DNA of 64,000 bases from Balaenoptera acutorostrata (GCF_949987535.1 NC_080080.1:60920668-60984667); one strand, 5' to 3'. Shown: positions 50,061 to 62,700, numbered from the stretch's first letter. The notes: generated from the sequence alone by a model not told the origin. A program made the numbers and translations.

Positions 50061-53000
50061 ATTGTTAAATATCAAGTTCACTACTTTAAACTTCACTTTT
50101 CAATTAACACTTGGTTCCACAAGTCTTAGTACTTTGATAGCCTTGACTTTGTTTTATGCTTCTACAGCGCCTATACAATTGCCAAAATTTCTGCTTTTGT
50201 TAAAAGCTCCTCTTCTGTTTCACTTCTTGGAATTCAGCATAATGCCAATAATTAGCAACTATCCCAGGAGAAAATTCACTTCTGAGATATAAGTTCTCCT
50301 CTGCCTACATTTCCTACTTTCCAATGTCTTAGTCCCTCATGTCCTGATTTACTTGGCATGTCACCAATATCTTCAAACATATAAATTTTTAACTGTACCT
50401 GTATTTCCTAAGTATTCTTGACTGGAGGATTGGTCTGTTACAAGATAAATCATAGCCCAAATCAAAAGTTTCCCCCAAAAAAATAGTTTCTGAAAGAGAA
50501 TTATTAAATTCTACTGTGGTGGTAAAAATTTACAGAACAAAAACAGACTGAAAAAATACCTCTTGTTTAGATGAGTGGTTTGTCTAGTTTTACAATACTT
50601 ATCTCTTTCTCAACCCCCAACTTAGAAGATTCTAACATCAAACAAACATACAACCATTTTTTTGCTTTCTTTAACTATATTCATCCTCAGTCCATGGAAT
50701 TAATGCTTAAATCTTTATTAAAATAAAAAATCTTGAAGAATTGTTCTTTAGAGAATAAAGGGTTCTAATACACTTCTGGCCTACATTTTAAAGCCCTTCT
50801 TTTCTTATACTTCCTCTGAAATATTATTATAATATAATAATAATAATAATATAATAATAATATAATATTATTATAAATAAAATATTTTAGACACAGTCTT
50901 TTAATTGCTTCACATATCCCTCTATACATTGGCATTGGCATTATGCACAGAAAACATATTTGCTTTTTAAATTCCACTTTCATTTTATTCAGGTTTTATT
51001 TGACAAGGTGGAACACAAAGATACCCCAAAGGGGACACGATCACATACATGAGTAATCGTAAGACAGAGAAGACAGAAATATTTATTAAAATTGGGCTCC
51101 AAGGATCATTCTGTTGACTTCAGAATTATTATATTTTAATAACACTCTAAAACAGTATAAAGAATCTAGTCCACCAATATTTTTTCACAAGAAAGTATCT
51201 ATTTAAGTAGGTATTAAGAGTTTTTATTAGCATTCAGAGCTCAAAATAAGAGATTATTAGTTTGAAAGTCTCCAATCTTGAAATTCTTATAGTCAATGAT
51301 TACCTATACAAGCTTAATTTTCATAGATTATGGTCATAATAAACCATCTGATGAAGTGTTCATTGAAGGGTTTTAGTACAATAATTTTTTAATACTATGA
51401 TCTATCTATATCAAACCCCATCCTTTGATCTTTAACATTCTATAAAAATTCTTTATTCTAATTATATTTTTCCTATATATGGAAAACAAATTAATTCAAG
51501 TAAAATTAACAGACATATCTTATAAGGAACAAGGAACTCATTTCCATGGCAAGTGTACCCACAGAACTGGTCTGGGTACCAGGCCAAAATGTTTATGTCA
51601 TTTACTTATGGATACACTTAATTTTTCTTAAATGTAGAACTAGTTCTCTGCTATAATAATAAACTCCTCAAAGAACTATGGTTTCTAAATACCCATAAAT
51701 AAAAAAATAAGAAAATAGCTCAATTCTTTGATGATGACATGTGATGACATGTTATTGTGACAAAAAACAACATATGGGGCTTAATATTTCCCACAGAGTC
51801 TACACTCAGAAAACACAATGTGATGTAATGTAGGATAAACACACCCTTTATGTGCCACCAGACATAGGTAATTTGTAAGTCCAAGTTTTGAATAGTTTTT
51901 AAAGATGAACAAAAATATTTCTCTTTCCAGGTGGAGCATCATTCTATATCTACCATGTTGTTTTTGTGCACATGTTGATTGCTATTTAGAAGCAAGTGAG
52001 AAATAACATTAAAGTAGATTGAACACGTTTTGAAGACATTATTTTCCACTGAACATATGTTTAACTTGTGTGAATTTCAATTTCTTTTTTCAGAAGTTGG
52101 ATTAAATGTGTAAAGCTATGTCTCAAATACCACCCTAACTGTCTGCATTTTATTAATATGTGATTTAGTAAATGTTGACTGAGCTAGGGCTCAGACTGGG
52201 AGATTCTTAGTGAAATAATAAGGACACCAAATGTGGTTTATGTAACAGAACTAAACTAAACACAGTTAGTTTTCCAGAGGTTAACTTACAGGATTTTGAG
52301 GAAAGTCACATAACAGTATAAGGCCTACTTCCTGGTTTTATTATAGATTGAAATTGCCTAAGATAAATTCAGTATTCAAAGAATTTCCTGCAACATGAAC
52401 ATGACTGGAAAAATAATTTTCAACGTTAAATCTGGTGAACTGCTGAACTTTGTTAATATTTTTTGCAGTGTTCAATTTAATTTTAATAAATTGCATAGCT
52501 CTGGCAGCAGAGTGAAGTCTAAAGATTGAAAGCCTGAATAGGTCAAAGGAAAAGTTGTCTTGCCAATGCAAGCCTGTTAAAACACTAACTAGAAAATTGG
52601 GCAGGAAAAACAGTTTAAAAAAATATTGTGAATATCTTTGATCATCAGCTGGTTGAAAAGAAGTAATATGACAAACAGGAAATTACAAAGAATAACTATT
52701 TTGACTGTAGTGGAAATAGCGACTTAGGTAGCCACATTTCAAACCAAATGCAGAATATTTTCCTGGAATTTAAAGAAAAAGTATCCAGATGTCTAAACAT
52801 TCTACTCAATGCAGCTTTTATTTGGAGTTTGGCAAGCCTTCAGAAAACTAGTAGTCAAGTTTAGTTGTAATATTTATCCAGCCTATTTACATAATTTCAT
52901 AAATATTTTATGCTTCTGCATTACAGTTTTAAAGTAGTGGCCATATTTAATTTTAGGCTTTCTGCAATGTTGTATTTGTTTGCATGAATTATTTTATTGC

Positions 53001-53316
53001 TTCCCATCAAAATACTTTGTGGATAAACTCAAACCTGTGGATAACTACTGCAAAGAGTGGTGAAGACAAACTTACATAATAATATCATTAAATCATCTAG
53101 TAAGTGTCTCCATATAATTATACCATACTGCTCCCAAATAGAAAAAATTCCTCCCCAAAAAAGGAAATGGAAATAATCCCTTATGTATAGATTTTACACA
53201 AATGTGTTTATTTTTAGGATTTAAAAATACTATATAAACAAAATTTACTTTATGGATGTATTATAGCATATTGGACAATTGGGTTTAGTGTAATTACATG
53301 ATAAAACTTCTCTTAT
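50061..53316. other. Unique DNA
   Basis: About 3.3 kb with no recognised interspersed repeat. A TAA/TTA-rich tract lies at 50821-50888. No coding signal. Confidence 0.45.
50821..50888. repeat. (TAA)n/(TTA)n tract
   Basis: Runs of ATT and ATA/AAT triplets with partial dyad symmetry. Confidence 0.92.
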
Positions 53317-53330
53317 AAAATTTTATTATG
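53317..53330 (+). repeat. 5' target-site duplication of the full-length L1
   Basis: AAAATTTTATTATG, identical to 60601-60614. It is preceded by TTAT, a relaxed L1 endonuclease site. Confidence 0.88.
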
Positions 53331-55396
53331 GGGTTAGCTTCAAGATGGTGGAAGAATAAGACGTGGAGATCACCTTCCTCCCCACAAATACGTCAGAAAT
53401 ACACCTACATGTGGAACAATTCCTACAGAACACCTACTGAACACTGGCAGAAGACCTCAGAGTTCCCAAAAGGCAAGAAACTCCCCACGTACCTGGTAGG
53501 GCAAAAGAAAAAAGAAAAAACAGAGACAAAGGAATAGGGATGGGACCTGCACCTCGGGGAATGAGTTGTGAAGGAGGAAAACTTTCCACACACTAGGAAG
53601 CCCCTTCACTGGCGGAGACGGGGGTGGCGGGGGAAGCTTTGGAGCCACGGAGGAAAGCGCAGCCACAGGGGTGCAGAGGGCAAAGAGGAGAGATTCCCGC
53701 ACAGAGGATCCGTGCCGACCAGCACTCACCAGCCCGAGAGGCTTGTCTGCTCACCCGCCAGGGCGGGCGGGGGCTGGGATCTGAGGCTCGGGATTCAGAG
53801 GTCGGATCCCAGGGAGAGGACTGGGGTTGGCGGCGTGAACACAGCCTGAAGGGGGTTAGTGCGCCACAGCTAGCCAGGAGGGAGTCCTCCCTCCGGGAAA
53901 AAGTCTGGACCTGCCTAAGAGGCAATAGACCATTGTTTCAGGGTGCACGAGGAGGGGATTCAGAGCACTGCCTAAATGAGCTCCAGAGACAGGCACGAGC
54001 CGTGGTTATCAGCTCGGACACCAGAGACGGACATGGGACGCTAAGGCTGCTCCTGCAGCCACAAAGAAGCCGGTGTGCAAGCACAGGTCACTCTCCACAC
54101 CTCCCCTCCCGGGAGCTTGTGCAGCCCGCCACTGCCAGGCTCCCGTGATCCAGGGACCACTTCCCCGGGAGAACGCACGGCGCGCCTCAGGCTGCTGCAA
54201 CGTCACGCCGGCCTCTGCCGCCGCAGCCTCGCCCCGCATCCGTACCCGTCCCTCCCCCTGGCCTGAGTGAGCCAGAGCCCCTGAAGCAGCTGCTCCTTTA
54301 ACCCCGTCCTGTCTGAGCGAAGAACAGACGCCCTCAGGCGACCTACACGCAGAGGCGGGGCCAAATACAAAGCTGAACCCCAGGAGCTGTGCAAATAAAG
54401 AAGAGAAAGGGAAATCTCTCCCAGCAGCCCCAAGAGCAGCGGATTAAACCTCCACAATCAACTTGAGACACCCTGCTTCTGTGGAATACCTGATTAGAAA
54501 ACGAATCATCCCCAAATTGAGGTGGTGGACTTTGGGATCAACGATATATATATATATATTTTTTCCTTTTTCCCTTTTTCTGAGTGTGTATGTGTATGCT
54601 TCTTTGTGTGATTTTGCCTGTATAACTTTGCTTTTACCATTTGTCCTAGGGTTCTGTCTGTCCATTTTTATTTATATTTTTTTTTTTTAGTATAGTTTTT
54701 GGGCTTGTTGTCATTGGTGGATTTGTTTTTTTGGTTTAGTTGCTCTCTTCTTTCTTTCTTTCTTTTTTTCTTCTTTTTTATTACTTTTTAATTTTTTTAC
54801 TTTTAATAATTATTATTTATTTTTTATTTTAATATCTTTATGATATTTGTTTATTTTTTTCTTGCTTGCTTTATTTTTTTCTCCCTTTTCTTCTAGCCGT
54901 GTGCCTGACAGGGTCTTGGTGCTCCAGCCGGGTGTCAGGACTGTGCCTCTGAGGTGGCAGGCCGAGTTCAGGACATTGGTCCACCAGAGACCTCCCTGCT
55001 CCAAGTAATATCAAATGGCAAAAGCTCTCCCAGAGATCTCCATCTCAAAGCTAAGACCCAGCTCCACTCAACGACGAGCAACCTACAGTACTGGACACCC
55101 TATGCCAAACAACTAGCAAGAAAGGAATATAACCACACCTATTAGCAGAGAGGCTGTCTAAAATCATAATAAGGTCACAGACACCCCAAAACACACCACC
55201 GGACGTGGTCTGGCCTATCAGAAAGACAAGATCCAGCCTCATCCATCAGAACACAAGCACTAGTCCCCTCCACCAGGAAGCCTACACAACCCACTGAACC
55301 AACCTTAGCCACTGGGGGCAGATACCAAAAACAACGGGAGCTATGAACCTGCAGCCTGTGAAAATGAGACCCCAAACACAGTAAGATAAGCAAAAT
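53331..55396 (+). promoter_or_regulatory. L1 5' UTR with internal promoter, CpG-rich
   Basis: The first bases carry CAAGATGGTGG at 53341-53351, a YY1-type site about +11 to +21 from the start, as in other mammalian L1s. From about 53590 to 54360 the sequence is dense in CpG and GC, unlike the rest of the window. A (TA)n and T-rich section follows (54541-54890) and ends in a pyrimidine tract plus CTAG at 54893-54896, which resembles a splice acceptor. The open frames on both strands here (up to 174 codons) reflect low stop-codon density in GC-rich DNA, not genes. Confidence 0.8.
54541..54890. repeat. TA- and T-rich low-complexity section in the L1 5' UTR
   Basis: Begins with a TA run (54543-54560) and continues as T-rich, CTTT-rich sequence to the pyrimidine tract before 54896. 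Confidence 0.85.
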
Positions 55397-56284
55397 GAGA
55401 AGACAGAAAAACACACAGCAGATGAAGGAGCAGGTAAAAACCCATCAGAACAAACAAATGAAGAGGAAATAGGCAGTCTACATGAAAAGAATTCAGAGTA
55501 ATGATAGTAAAGATGATCCAAAATCCTGGAAATAGAATGGAGAAAATACAAGAAACATTTAAGAAGGACCTAGAAGAACTATGAGTAAACAAACAATGAT
55601 GAATAACACAATAAATGAAATTAAAAATTCTCTAGAAGGAGTCAATAACAGATTAACTGAGGCAGAAAAATGGATAAGTGATCTGGAAGATAAAATAGTG
55701 GAAATAACTACTGCAGAGCAGAATAAAGAAAAAAAGATGAAAAGAATAGAGGACAGTCTCAGAGACTTCTAGGACAACATTAAACACTCAAACATTCGAA
55801 TTATAGGGGTCCCAGGAGAAGAAGAGAAAATGAAAGGGACTGAGAAAATATTTGAAGAGATTATAGTTGAAAACTTCCCTAATATGAGAATGGAAATAGT
55901 TAATCAAGTCCAGGAAGTGCAGAGAGTCCCATGCAGGATAAATCCAAGGAGAAACACACCAAGACACATATTAATCAAACTATCAAAAATTAAATACAAG
56001 GAAAAAATATTAAAAACAACAAGGGAAAAAGAACAAATAACATACAAGGGAATTCCCATAAGGTTAACAGCTGACCTTTCAGCAGAAACTCTGCAAGCCA
56101 GAAGGGCATGGCAGGACATATTTAAAGTGATGAAGGGGAAAAAAATACAACTAAGATTACTTACCCAGTAAGGATCTCATTCAGATTCAACAGAGAAATT
56201 AAAACCTTTACAGACAAGCAAAAGCTGAGAGAATTCAGCACCACCAAACCAGCTTTACAACAAATGCTAAAGGAACTTCTCTAG
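55397..56284 (+). pseudogene. L1 ORF1 (broken)
   Basis: ORF1p is the RNA-binding trimer of the L1 particle (coiled coil, RRM, C-terminal domain). The inferred start ATG is at 55397 and the natural stop TAG at 56282-56284. The frame is cut by TAG after about 25 codons (55472-55474). A coiled-coil-like part is open at 55581-55772 (INEIKNSLEGVNNRLTEAEK) and stops at TAG where a tryptophan is usual (DF*DN). The RRM and C-terminal part is open at 55830-56171 and includes RINPRRNTPRHILIKLSK. A further stop or frameshift follows near 56171 (LLTQ*). It cannot make a functional protein. Confidence 0.88.
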
Positions 56285-56342
56285 GAGGGAAACACAAGAG
56301 TAGGAAAACACCTACAATAACAAACCCAAAACAATTAAGAAA

Positions 56343-59300
56343 ATGGTAATAGGAACATACATATTGATAATTACCTTAAATGTTAGTGGATTAAATGCTC
56401 CAACCAAAAGACATAGACTAGCTGAATTGATACAAAAACAAGACCCGTATATATGCTGTCCAGAAGAGACCCACTTCAGACCTAGGGACACATACAGATT
56501 GAAAGTGCAGGGATGGAAAAAGATATTCCATGCAAATAGAAATCAAAAGAAAGTTGGAGTAGCAAATCTCATATCAGACAAAATAGACTTTAAAGTAAAG
56601 ACTATTACAAGAGACAAATAAAGACACTGCATAATAATCAAGGGATCAATCCAAGAAGAAGATATAACAATTGTAATTATTTATGCACCCAACATAGGAG
56701 CACGTCAATACATAAGGCAAATGCTCACAGCCATAAAATGGGAAATCGACAGTAACACAATCCTAGTAGGGGACTTTAACACCCCACATTCACCAACAGA
56801 CAGATCATCCAAAATGAAAATAGATAAGGAAACAGAGGCTTTAAATGATACATTAAACAAGATGGACTTAATTGATATTTATAGGACATTGCATCCAAAA
56901 GCAGTACACTTTCTTCTCAAGTGCTCATGGATCATTCTCCAGGATACATCATATCTTGGGTCACAAGTAAAGCCTTCGTAAATTTAAGAGTATTGAAATT
57001 GTATCAAGTATCTTTTCCGATGACAATGCTATGAGAGTAGATATCAATTACAGGAAAAAATATGTAAAAAATACAAACACATGGAGGCTAAACAGTATAC
57101 GACTTAATAATCAAGAGATCATTGAAGAAATCAAAGAGGAAATCAAAAAATACCTAGAAACAATTGACAATGAAAACACGATGCCTAAAACCTATAGGAT
57201 GAAGCAAAAGCAGTTCTAAGAGGGAAGTTTATAGCAATACCGTCCTACCTCAAGAAATAAGAAATATCTCAAATAAACAACGTAACCTTACACCTAAAGC
57301 AATTAGAGAAAGAGAACAAAAAAACCTAAATTTAGCAGAGGGAAAGAAATCATAAAGATCAGATCAGAAATAAAGGAAAAAGAAATGAAGGAAAAGATAG
57401 CAAAGATCAATAAAACTAATAGCTGGTTCTTTGAGAAGATAAACAAAATTGATAAACCATTAACCAGACTTATCAAGAGAAAAAGAGAGAAGACTCAAAT
57501 CAATAGAATTAGAAATTAAAAAGGAGAAGTTAACAACTGACAGTGCAGAAATACAAAGGATCATGAGAGATTACTACAAGCAACTCTATGCCAATAAAAT
57601 GGACAACCTGGAAGAAATGGACGAATTCTTAGAAATGCACAACCTTCCGAGACTGAACCAGGAAGAAATAGAAAATATGAGCAGACCAATCACAAGCACT
57701 GAAATTGAAACTGTGATTAAAAATCTTCCAACAAACAAAAGCCCAGGACCAGATGGCTTCACAGGTGAATTCTATCAAACATTTAAAGAAGAGCTAACAC
57801 CTATCCTTCTCAAACTCTTCCAAAATATTGCAGAGGGAGGAACACTCCCAAACTCATTCTACTAGACCACCATAACCTCGATAGCAAAACCAGACAAAGA
57901 TGTCACAAAGAAAGAAAACTACAGACCAATATCACTGATGAACATAGATGGAAAAGTCCTCCACAAAATACTAGCAAACAGAATCCAACAGCACATTAAA
58001 AGGATCATAGACCATGATCAAATGGGGTTTATCCTAGGAATGCAAGGATTCTTCAATATACTTAAATCAATCAGTGTGATACACCATATTAATAAATCAA
58101 AGGAGAAAAACCATATGATCATCTCAATAGATGCAAAAAAGCTTTTGACAAAATTCAACTGCCATTGATGATAAATACCCTCCACAAAGTAGGCATAGAG
58201 GGAACCTACCTCAACATAATAAAAGCCATATATGACAAACCCACAGGCAACATCATTCTCAATGGTGAAAAAGTGAAACCATTTCCACTAAGATCAGACA
58301 CAAGACAAGGTTGCCCACTCTCACCACTATTATTCAACATAGTTTTGGAAGTTTTAGCCACAGCAATCAGAGAAGAAAAATAAATAAAAGGAATCCAAAT
58401 TGGAAAAGAAGAAGTAAAGCTGTCACTGTTTGCAGATGACATGATACTATACATAGAGAATCCTAAAGATGCTACCAGAAAACTACTGGAGCTAATCAAT
58501 GAATTTGGTAAAGTAGCAGGGTACAAAATTAATGCACAGAAATCTCTAGCATTCCTATACACTAATGATGAAAAATCTGAAAGAGAAATTAAGGAAACAC
58601 TCCCATTTACTACTGCAACAAAAATAATAAAATACCTAGGAATAAACCTACCTAAGGAGACAAAAGACCTGTATGCAGAAAACTATAAGACACTGATGAA
58701 AGAAATTAAATATGATACAAACAGATGGAGAAATATACCATGTTCTTGGATTGGAAGAATCAACATTGTGAAAATGACTCTACTACCCAATGCAATCTAC
58801 AGATTCAATGCAATCCCTATCAAACTACCACTGGCATTTTTCACAGACCTAGAACAAAAAATTTCACAATTTGTATGGAAACACAAAAGACCCCGAATAG
58901 CCAAAGAAATCTTCAGAAAGAAAAAGCAAGTTGGAGGAATCAGGCTCCCTGTCTTCAAACTATACCACAAATCTACAGTAATCAAGACAGTATGGTACTG
59001 TCACAAAAACAGAAATATAGATCAATGGAACAGGATAGAAAGCCCAGTGATAAACCCACTCGCATATGGTCACCCTATTTTTGATAAAGGAGGCAAGAAT
59101 ATACAATGGAGAAAAGACAGCCTCTTCAATAATTGGTCCTGGTAAAACTGGACAGCTACATGTAAAAGAATGAAATTAGAACACTCCCTAACCCCATACA
59201 CAAAAATAAGCTCAAATTGGAATAAAGACCTAAATGTAAGGCCAGACACTATTAAACTCTTAGAGGAAAACATAGGCAGAACACTCTATGACATCAATCA

Positions 59301-60147
59301 CAATAAGATCTTTTTGATCCACTCATAGAGAAATGGAAATAAAAACAAAAATAAACAAATGGGACCTAATGAAACTTAAAAGCTTTTGCACAGCAAAGGC
59401 AACCATAAACAAGATGAAAAGAAAAACCTCAGAATGGGAGAAAATATTTGCTAATGAAGCAACTGACAAAGGATTAATCTCCAAAATTTACAAGCAGCTC
59501 ATGCAGCTCAATATCAAAAAAACAAACAACCCAATCCAAAAATGGGCAGAAGACCTAAATAGACATTTCTCCAAAGACCTACAGATTGCCAGCAAACACA
59601 TGAAAGAATGCTCAACATCACTAATCATTAGAGAAATGCAAATCAAAACTACAGTGAGGTATCACCTCACACCAGTCAGAATGGTCATCGAATAATCTAC
59701 AAACAATAAATGCTGGTGAAGGTGTGCAGAAAAGTGAACCCTCTTGCCCTGTTGGTGGGAATGTAAATTGATACAGCCACTATGGAGAACAGTATGGGGG
59801 TTCCTTAAAAAACTAAAAAAATATAATTACCATATGACCCAGCAATCCCACTACTGGGCATAAACCCTGAGAAAACCGTAATTCAAAAAGAGTCATGTAC
59901 CACAATGTTCATTGCAGCTCTTTTTACAATAGGCAGGACATGGAAGCAACCTAAGTTTCCATCGACAGAAGAATGGATAAAGAAGAAGTGGCACATATAT
60001 ATAATGGAATATTACTCAGCCATAAATAGAAAGGAAATTGAGTTATTTGTAGTGAGGTGGATGGACCTAGAGTCTGTCATACAGAGTGAAGGAAGTCAGA
60101 AAGAGAAAAACAAATACCATATGCTAACACATATGTACGGTATCTAA
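56343..60147 (+). pseudogene. L1 ORF2 (endonuclease, reverse transcriptase), broken
   Basis: ORF2p nicks DNA and reverse-transcribes L1 RNA. The start ATG is at 56343, about 58 bp after ORF1, and the final stop TAA at 60145-60147. The apurinic-type endonuclease part spans about 56343-57050 and includes LNVSGLNAPTKRHR, EETHF and VGDFNTP. The reverse transcriptase spans about 57560-58600 and includes [26 protein letters not shown] and an intact catalytic FADD at 58429-58440. The C-terminal region follows. Breaks include a stop near 56620, a frameshift near 56930, stops near 57217 and 57863, a frameshift near 58140, a stop TAA at 58381-58383, and stops in the cysteine-rich region near 59695-59740. 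The element is dead in cis. Confidence 0.92.
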
Positions 60148-60513
60148 AATAAATAAATAATGGTTGTGGAGAACCTAGGGGCAGGACGGGAATAAAGATG
60201 CAGATGTAGAGAATGGACTCGAGGACACGGGAGGGGGAAGTGTAAGCTGGGACGGAGTGAGAGAGTGGCATGAACTTATATACACTACCAAATGTAAAAT
60301 AGATAGCTAGTGGGAAGCGGCCGCATAGCACCGGGAGATAAGCTCAGTGCTTTGTTACCACTTAGAGGGGTGGGATAGGGCGGGTTGGAGGGAGACACAA
60401 GAGGGAGGAAATATGGTGATATACGTATATGTATAGCTGATTCACTTTGTTATAAAGCAGAAACTAACACACCATTGTAAAACAATTATACTCCAATAAA
60501 GATGTTAAAAAAA
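60148..60513 (+). other. L1 3' UTR with own polyadenylation signal
   Basis: Includes a G-rich section (about 60222-60400), typical of L1 3' UTRs, and AATAAA at 60495-60500, followed by a seven-A run at 60507-60513. The element's own A-tail site is short and is followed by further non-L1 sequence. Confidence 0.82.
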
Positions 60514-60600
60514 TTAAGGTCTAGAGGAACACTGAGAAAATTTTATATTAATGCTGTGTATGTATGTGAGAGAGAATATATATAAATAAAATATTCAAGA
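60514..60600 (+). other. Apparent 3'-transduced sequence
   Basis: Between the L1 A-run and the 3' target-site duplication lie 87 bp that are not L1. They contain AATAAA at 60585-60590, ten bases before a short A-run that merges with the duplication. This is the arrangement expected when an L1 transcript reads past its own polyadenylation signal and uses one in source-locus flank. A partial duplication match at 60537-60546 gives a weaker alternative boundary. Confidence 0.7.
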
Positions 60601-60614
60601 AAAATTTTATTATG
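60601..60614 (+). repeat. 3' target-site duplication of the full-length L1
   Basis: AAAATTTTATTATG, identical to 53317-53330 over 14 bp. Confidence 0.85.
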
Positions 60615-61560
60615 AAAATATAAAAATACCATTACCAGCATGTGCTCAATAAATGAGTAGGAGATATATGTGTGCGTGTATATACATACCTATGTTTGTG
60701 TGTGTGTGTGTCTGTGTGTATGTGTTTATTACAGAGTTGCAAGTTAAAGAAGCCCAATTCCACAAGTAAACAGTCTAGATGGGAAGATCCATGGAATCCA
60801 AGAGACAGAAATTACAGTCCCTTCTGTTTTTTCGAGTCCCTAATTTTCAGGAAGGATCTATTCCATCTTAAAAGGTTCATGCCTGATTTATTCAGGCCCA
60901 ACCATAATCTCCCTTTTGGTCAGTTCAAAGTCAACTAATTTGGAACTGTAATTACATTGGCAAAATTCCCTTACAGCAACATGTAGATTAATGTTGGATG
61001 GAATAACATTGAGAGGTACATGTATGCTGTCAGTGGCTACTTTCTCCCTACATTCTTCAATTCTCACTAAAGAAACTCTCTTATATTCTACCCTAACTGG
61101 AAACCTACCAGAAATGCACTTCAGCCCACCCATTTAGACACATCGCAAAGCCATCAGAAGCCACCTTTTGTCAATCTGGTATATGTACACATATCTTTAA
61201 ACCATACTGCATCTTCAAATAAAGACAATAACAAAGTAATACTTTCACTTAACATAACACAACTGTCCCACATACACCAAAAACACACTAAACTTATCTG
61301 CAGAAGAGATGAGAAGTCCTTGAACATAAATATTCACTCTCTCTTTTCATAGCTGATTCACACTTTCCCTTTCTTTGATATTCTATAACTTCAATACTGA
61401 AAAATAAATATATTATTTTACCAACACACCTTATGTTAGATGATAAGGGGAAGAGATGAGAAAGATAAAAATAGTTGGCTAATATATCAATATATGCAGA
61501 GCAAATCCAAATAAAAAACATAGAATTACGATTCTTACAAAAGTCCTTGTTTCTGCAACT
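60615..61560. other. Unassigned, partly LTR-like sequence
   Basis: A (TG)n tract lies at about 60696-60727. The stretch at about 60840-61100, with 'tttattcaggcccaaccata' followed by 'atctcccttttggtcagtt', resembles an old interspersed repeat of LTR type that I cannot name. Its position just downstream of the reverse-strand ERV would suit a 3' LTR remnant, but no TG...CA ends were found. Confidence 0.35.
60696..60727. repeat. (TG)n microsatellite
   Basis: Interrupted TG repeat with TGTCTGTG and TATGTG. Confidence 0.9.
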
Positions 61561-61739
61561 GGTCATGTGAGTAGAGCTGGTATGTATAATTACTTTTTCT
61601 ACTACCCTTCCTGTAGTCCCTTTGGTCTTAGTAAAACTCCAGTTGACTATGTTTCTTTGCCCAGTGGATTGATCCACATCTTCATTTTTGAAAAGTATGG
61701 GCCATACTCTTGCAAATTGGACTTTAGTTTTTCCACTTA

Positions 61740-61990
61740 CTTTAGTCACAAGACAGAATATCACCTGTATTCCAGATGAACTCCTCTTTACTCCCCTTGT
61801 ATAATAGCAACTCAATTTCCCCTTCACAGTCAGGATCAATCAACCCAGGCAGTACAGTAACTCCTTTCTTTACCTGTTTATTCAGAGGCATAAGAAGACC
61901 AAAGTGTCCAGGTAGCAGTCTAAATTTCCAGTTTAATAGAATCAATGTGTCTCCTGGTGGAAGTTGCTCCCATTGAAACCAAGACCTCTA
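61740..61990 (-). pseudogene. ERV-L dUTPase remnant
   Basis: dUTPase hydrolyses dUTP to dUMP and limits uracil in DNA. A reverse-strand frame (61742-61945, 67 codons) keeps the beta-strand core with LPGHFGLLMPLN and, at motif III, GLIDPDCEGE. dUTPases usually have a tyrosine where this copy has cysteine (DPDC), so the substrate-binding residue is changed. The frame then ends at a stop after LSCD. Its place after integrase supports the ERV-L assignment. Confidence 0.78.
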
Positions 61991-62099
61991 GGCCAGCAGA
62001 GCCTAAAATCTTGGGCACAGGAAGAAATGTTTTGCAGTAGATAATAAGGAGGAATAGTTAGAGAAGCCATGTCTACTTCCCCTCCTTTTTTACTGACTA

Positions 62100-62700
62100 T
62101 GGAAGAAATAGCATCATACATGAGACACATTTAGAGCATATACCACATCCTGAAGGACATCGGTTCAGCACTATAAGGTATTGGCATGTATCTGGTACTG
62201 TAATTGAGACTTCAAAAGTCTATTCCACCTTTCTATCAATCCAGCTGCTACAGAATTTTGGAGACCATGGTAAGATCAGTAAATTCCTTGAGCACGGGCC
62301 GATTGCCACACTTCATTTGCTGTGAAATGGATTCCTTGGTCATAAGCAATACTTCACAGAGTACCATAATGGTGAATATGGCATTCTCTTAGTCCATGGA
62401 TGGTGGTTTTGGCAGAATCATAGCAGGCAGGAAATACAACTCCATACCCAGAGTACATGTCTATTTCAGTAAAAACACAGTGCTACCCCTTCCATGATGG
62501 AAGTGGTCCAATGTAATCAGCCTGATACCAGGTGGCTGGCTGATCATCCTGGGGAACAGTAGTTAGTGTTTGCCTCTGATGCCGGCAGATTGGGCACCCA
62601 GGTATGACCATATTCAGGTCAGTTGTGGTTAGTGAAAGATCATATTGCTGAGCTTATGCCTAATCTCTATGGCCACTTTTTTAATGTACCCATTGGGCAA
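62100..62700 (-). pseudogene. ERV-L integrase remnant with DD35E codons still spaced correctly
   Basis: Integrase inserts proviral DNA into the host genome. On the reverse strand the core shows aspartate codons within ADYIGPL (62516-62518) and YDQG (62339-62341), and the glutamate codon within LIERWN (62231-62233). The second aspartate and the glutamate are 36 codons apart, the DD35E spacing. A cysteine pair of the zinc-binding region (CPICRHQ-like) lies just before the first aspartate. A TGA stop sits between the second aspartate and the glutamate, and other stops and shifts are present, so no protein is made. Confidence 0.78.

Larger units (their letters stand above)
53317..60614 (+). mobile_element. 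Near full-length L1, sense strand, 14-bp TSD, with 3' transduction
   Basis: AAAATTTTATTATG occurs at 53317-53330 immediately before the L1 5' terminus and again at 60601-60614. Between them are a 5' UTR (53331-about 55396), broken ORF1 (55397-56284), broken ORF2 (56343-60147), a 3' UTR (60148-60506), a short A-run (60507-60513) and 87 bp of non-L1 sequence (60514-60600). The layout and length (about 7.2 kb) suit a cetartiodactyl L1. Many stops and frameshifts make it inactive. The 3' UTR matches the reverse-strand L1 at 1-266. Confidence 0.92.

Noticed and set aside
53568..54270. Several overlapping open frames of up to 174 codons on both strands
   Set aside because: They lie in the GC-rich L1 5' UTR, overlap on both strands, and have no domain. 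Low stop density in GC-rich DNA explains them.
61294..61839. 181-codon reverse-strand frame
   Set aside because: Its first part is a shifted frame over the ERV dUTPase and following sequence, and the rest is low-complexity AT-rich DNA. It is not a gene.
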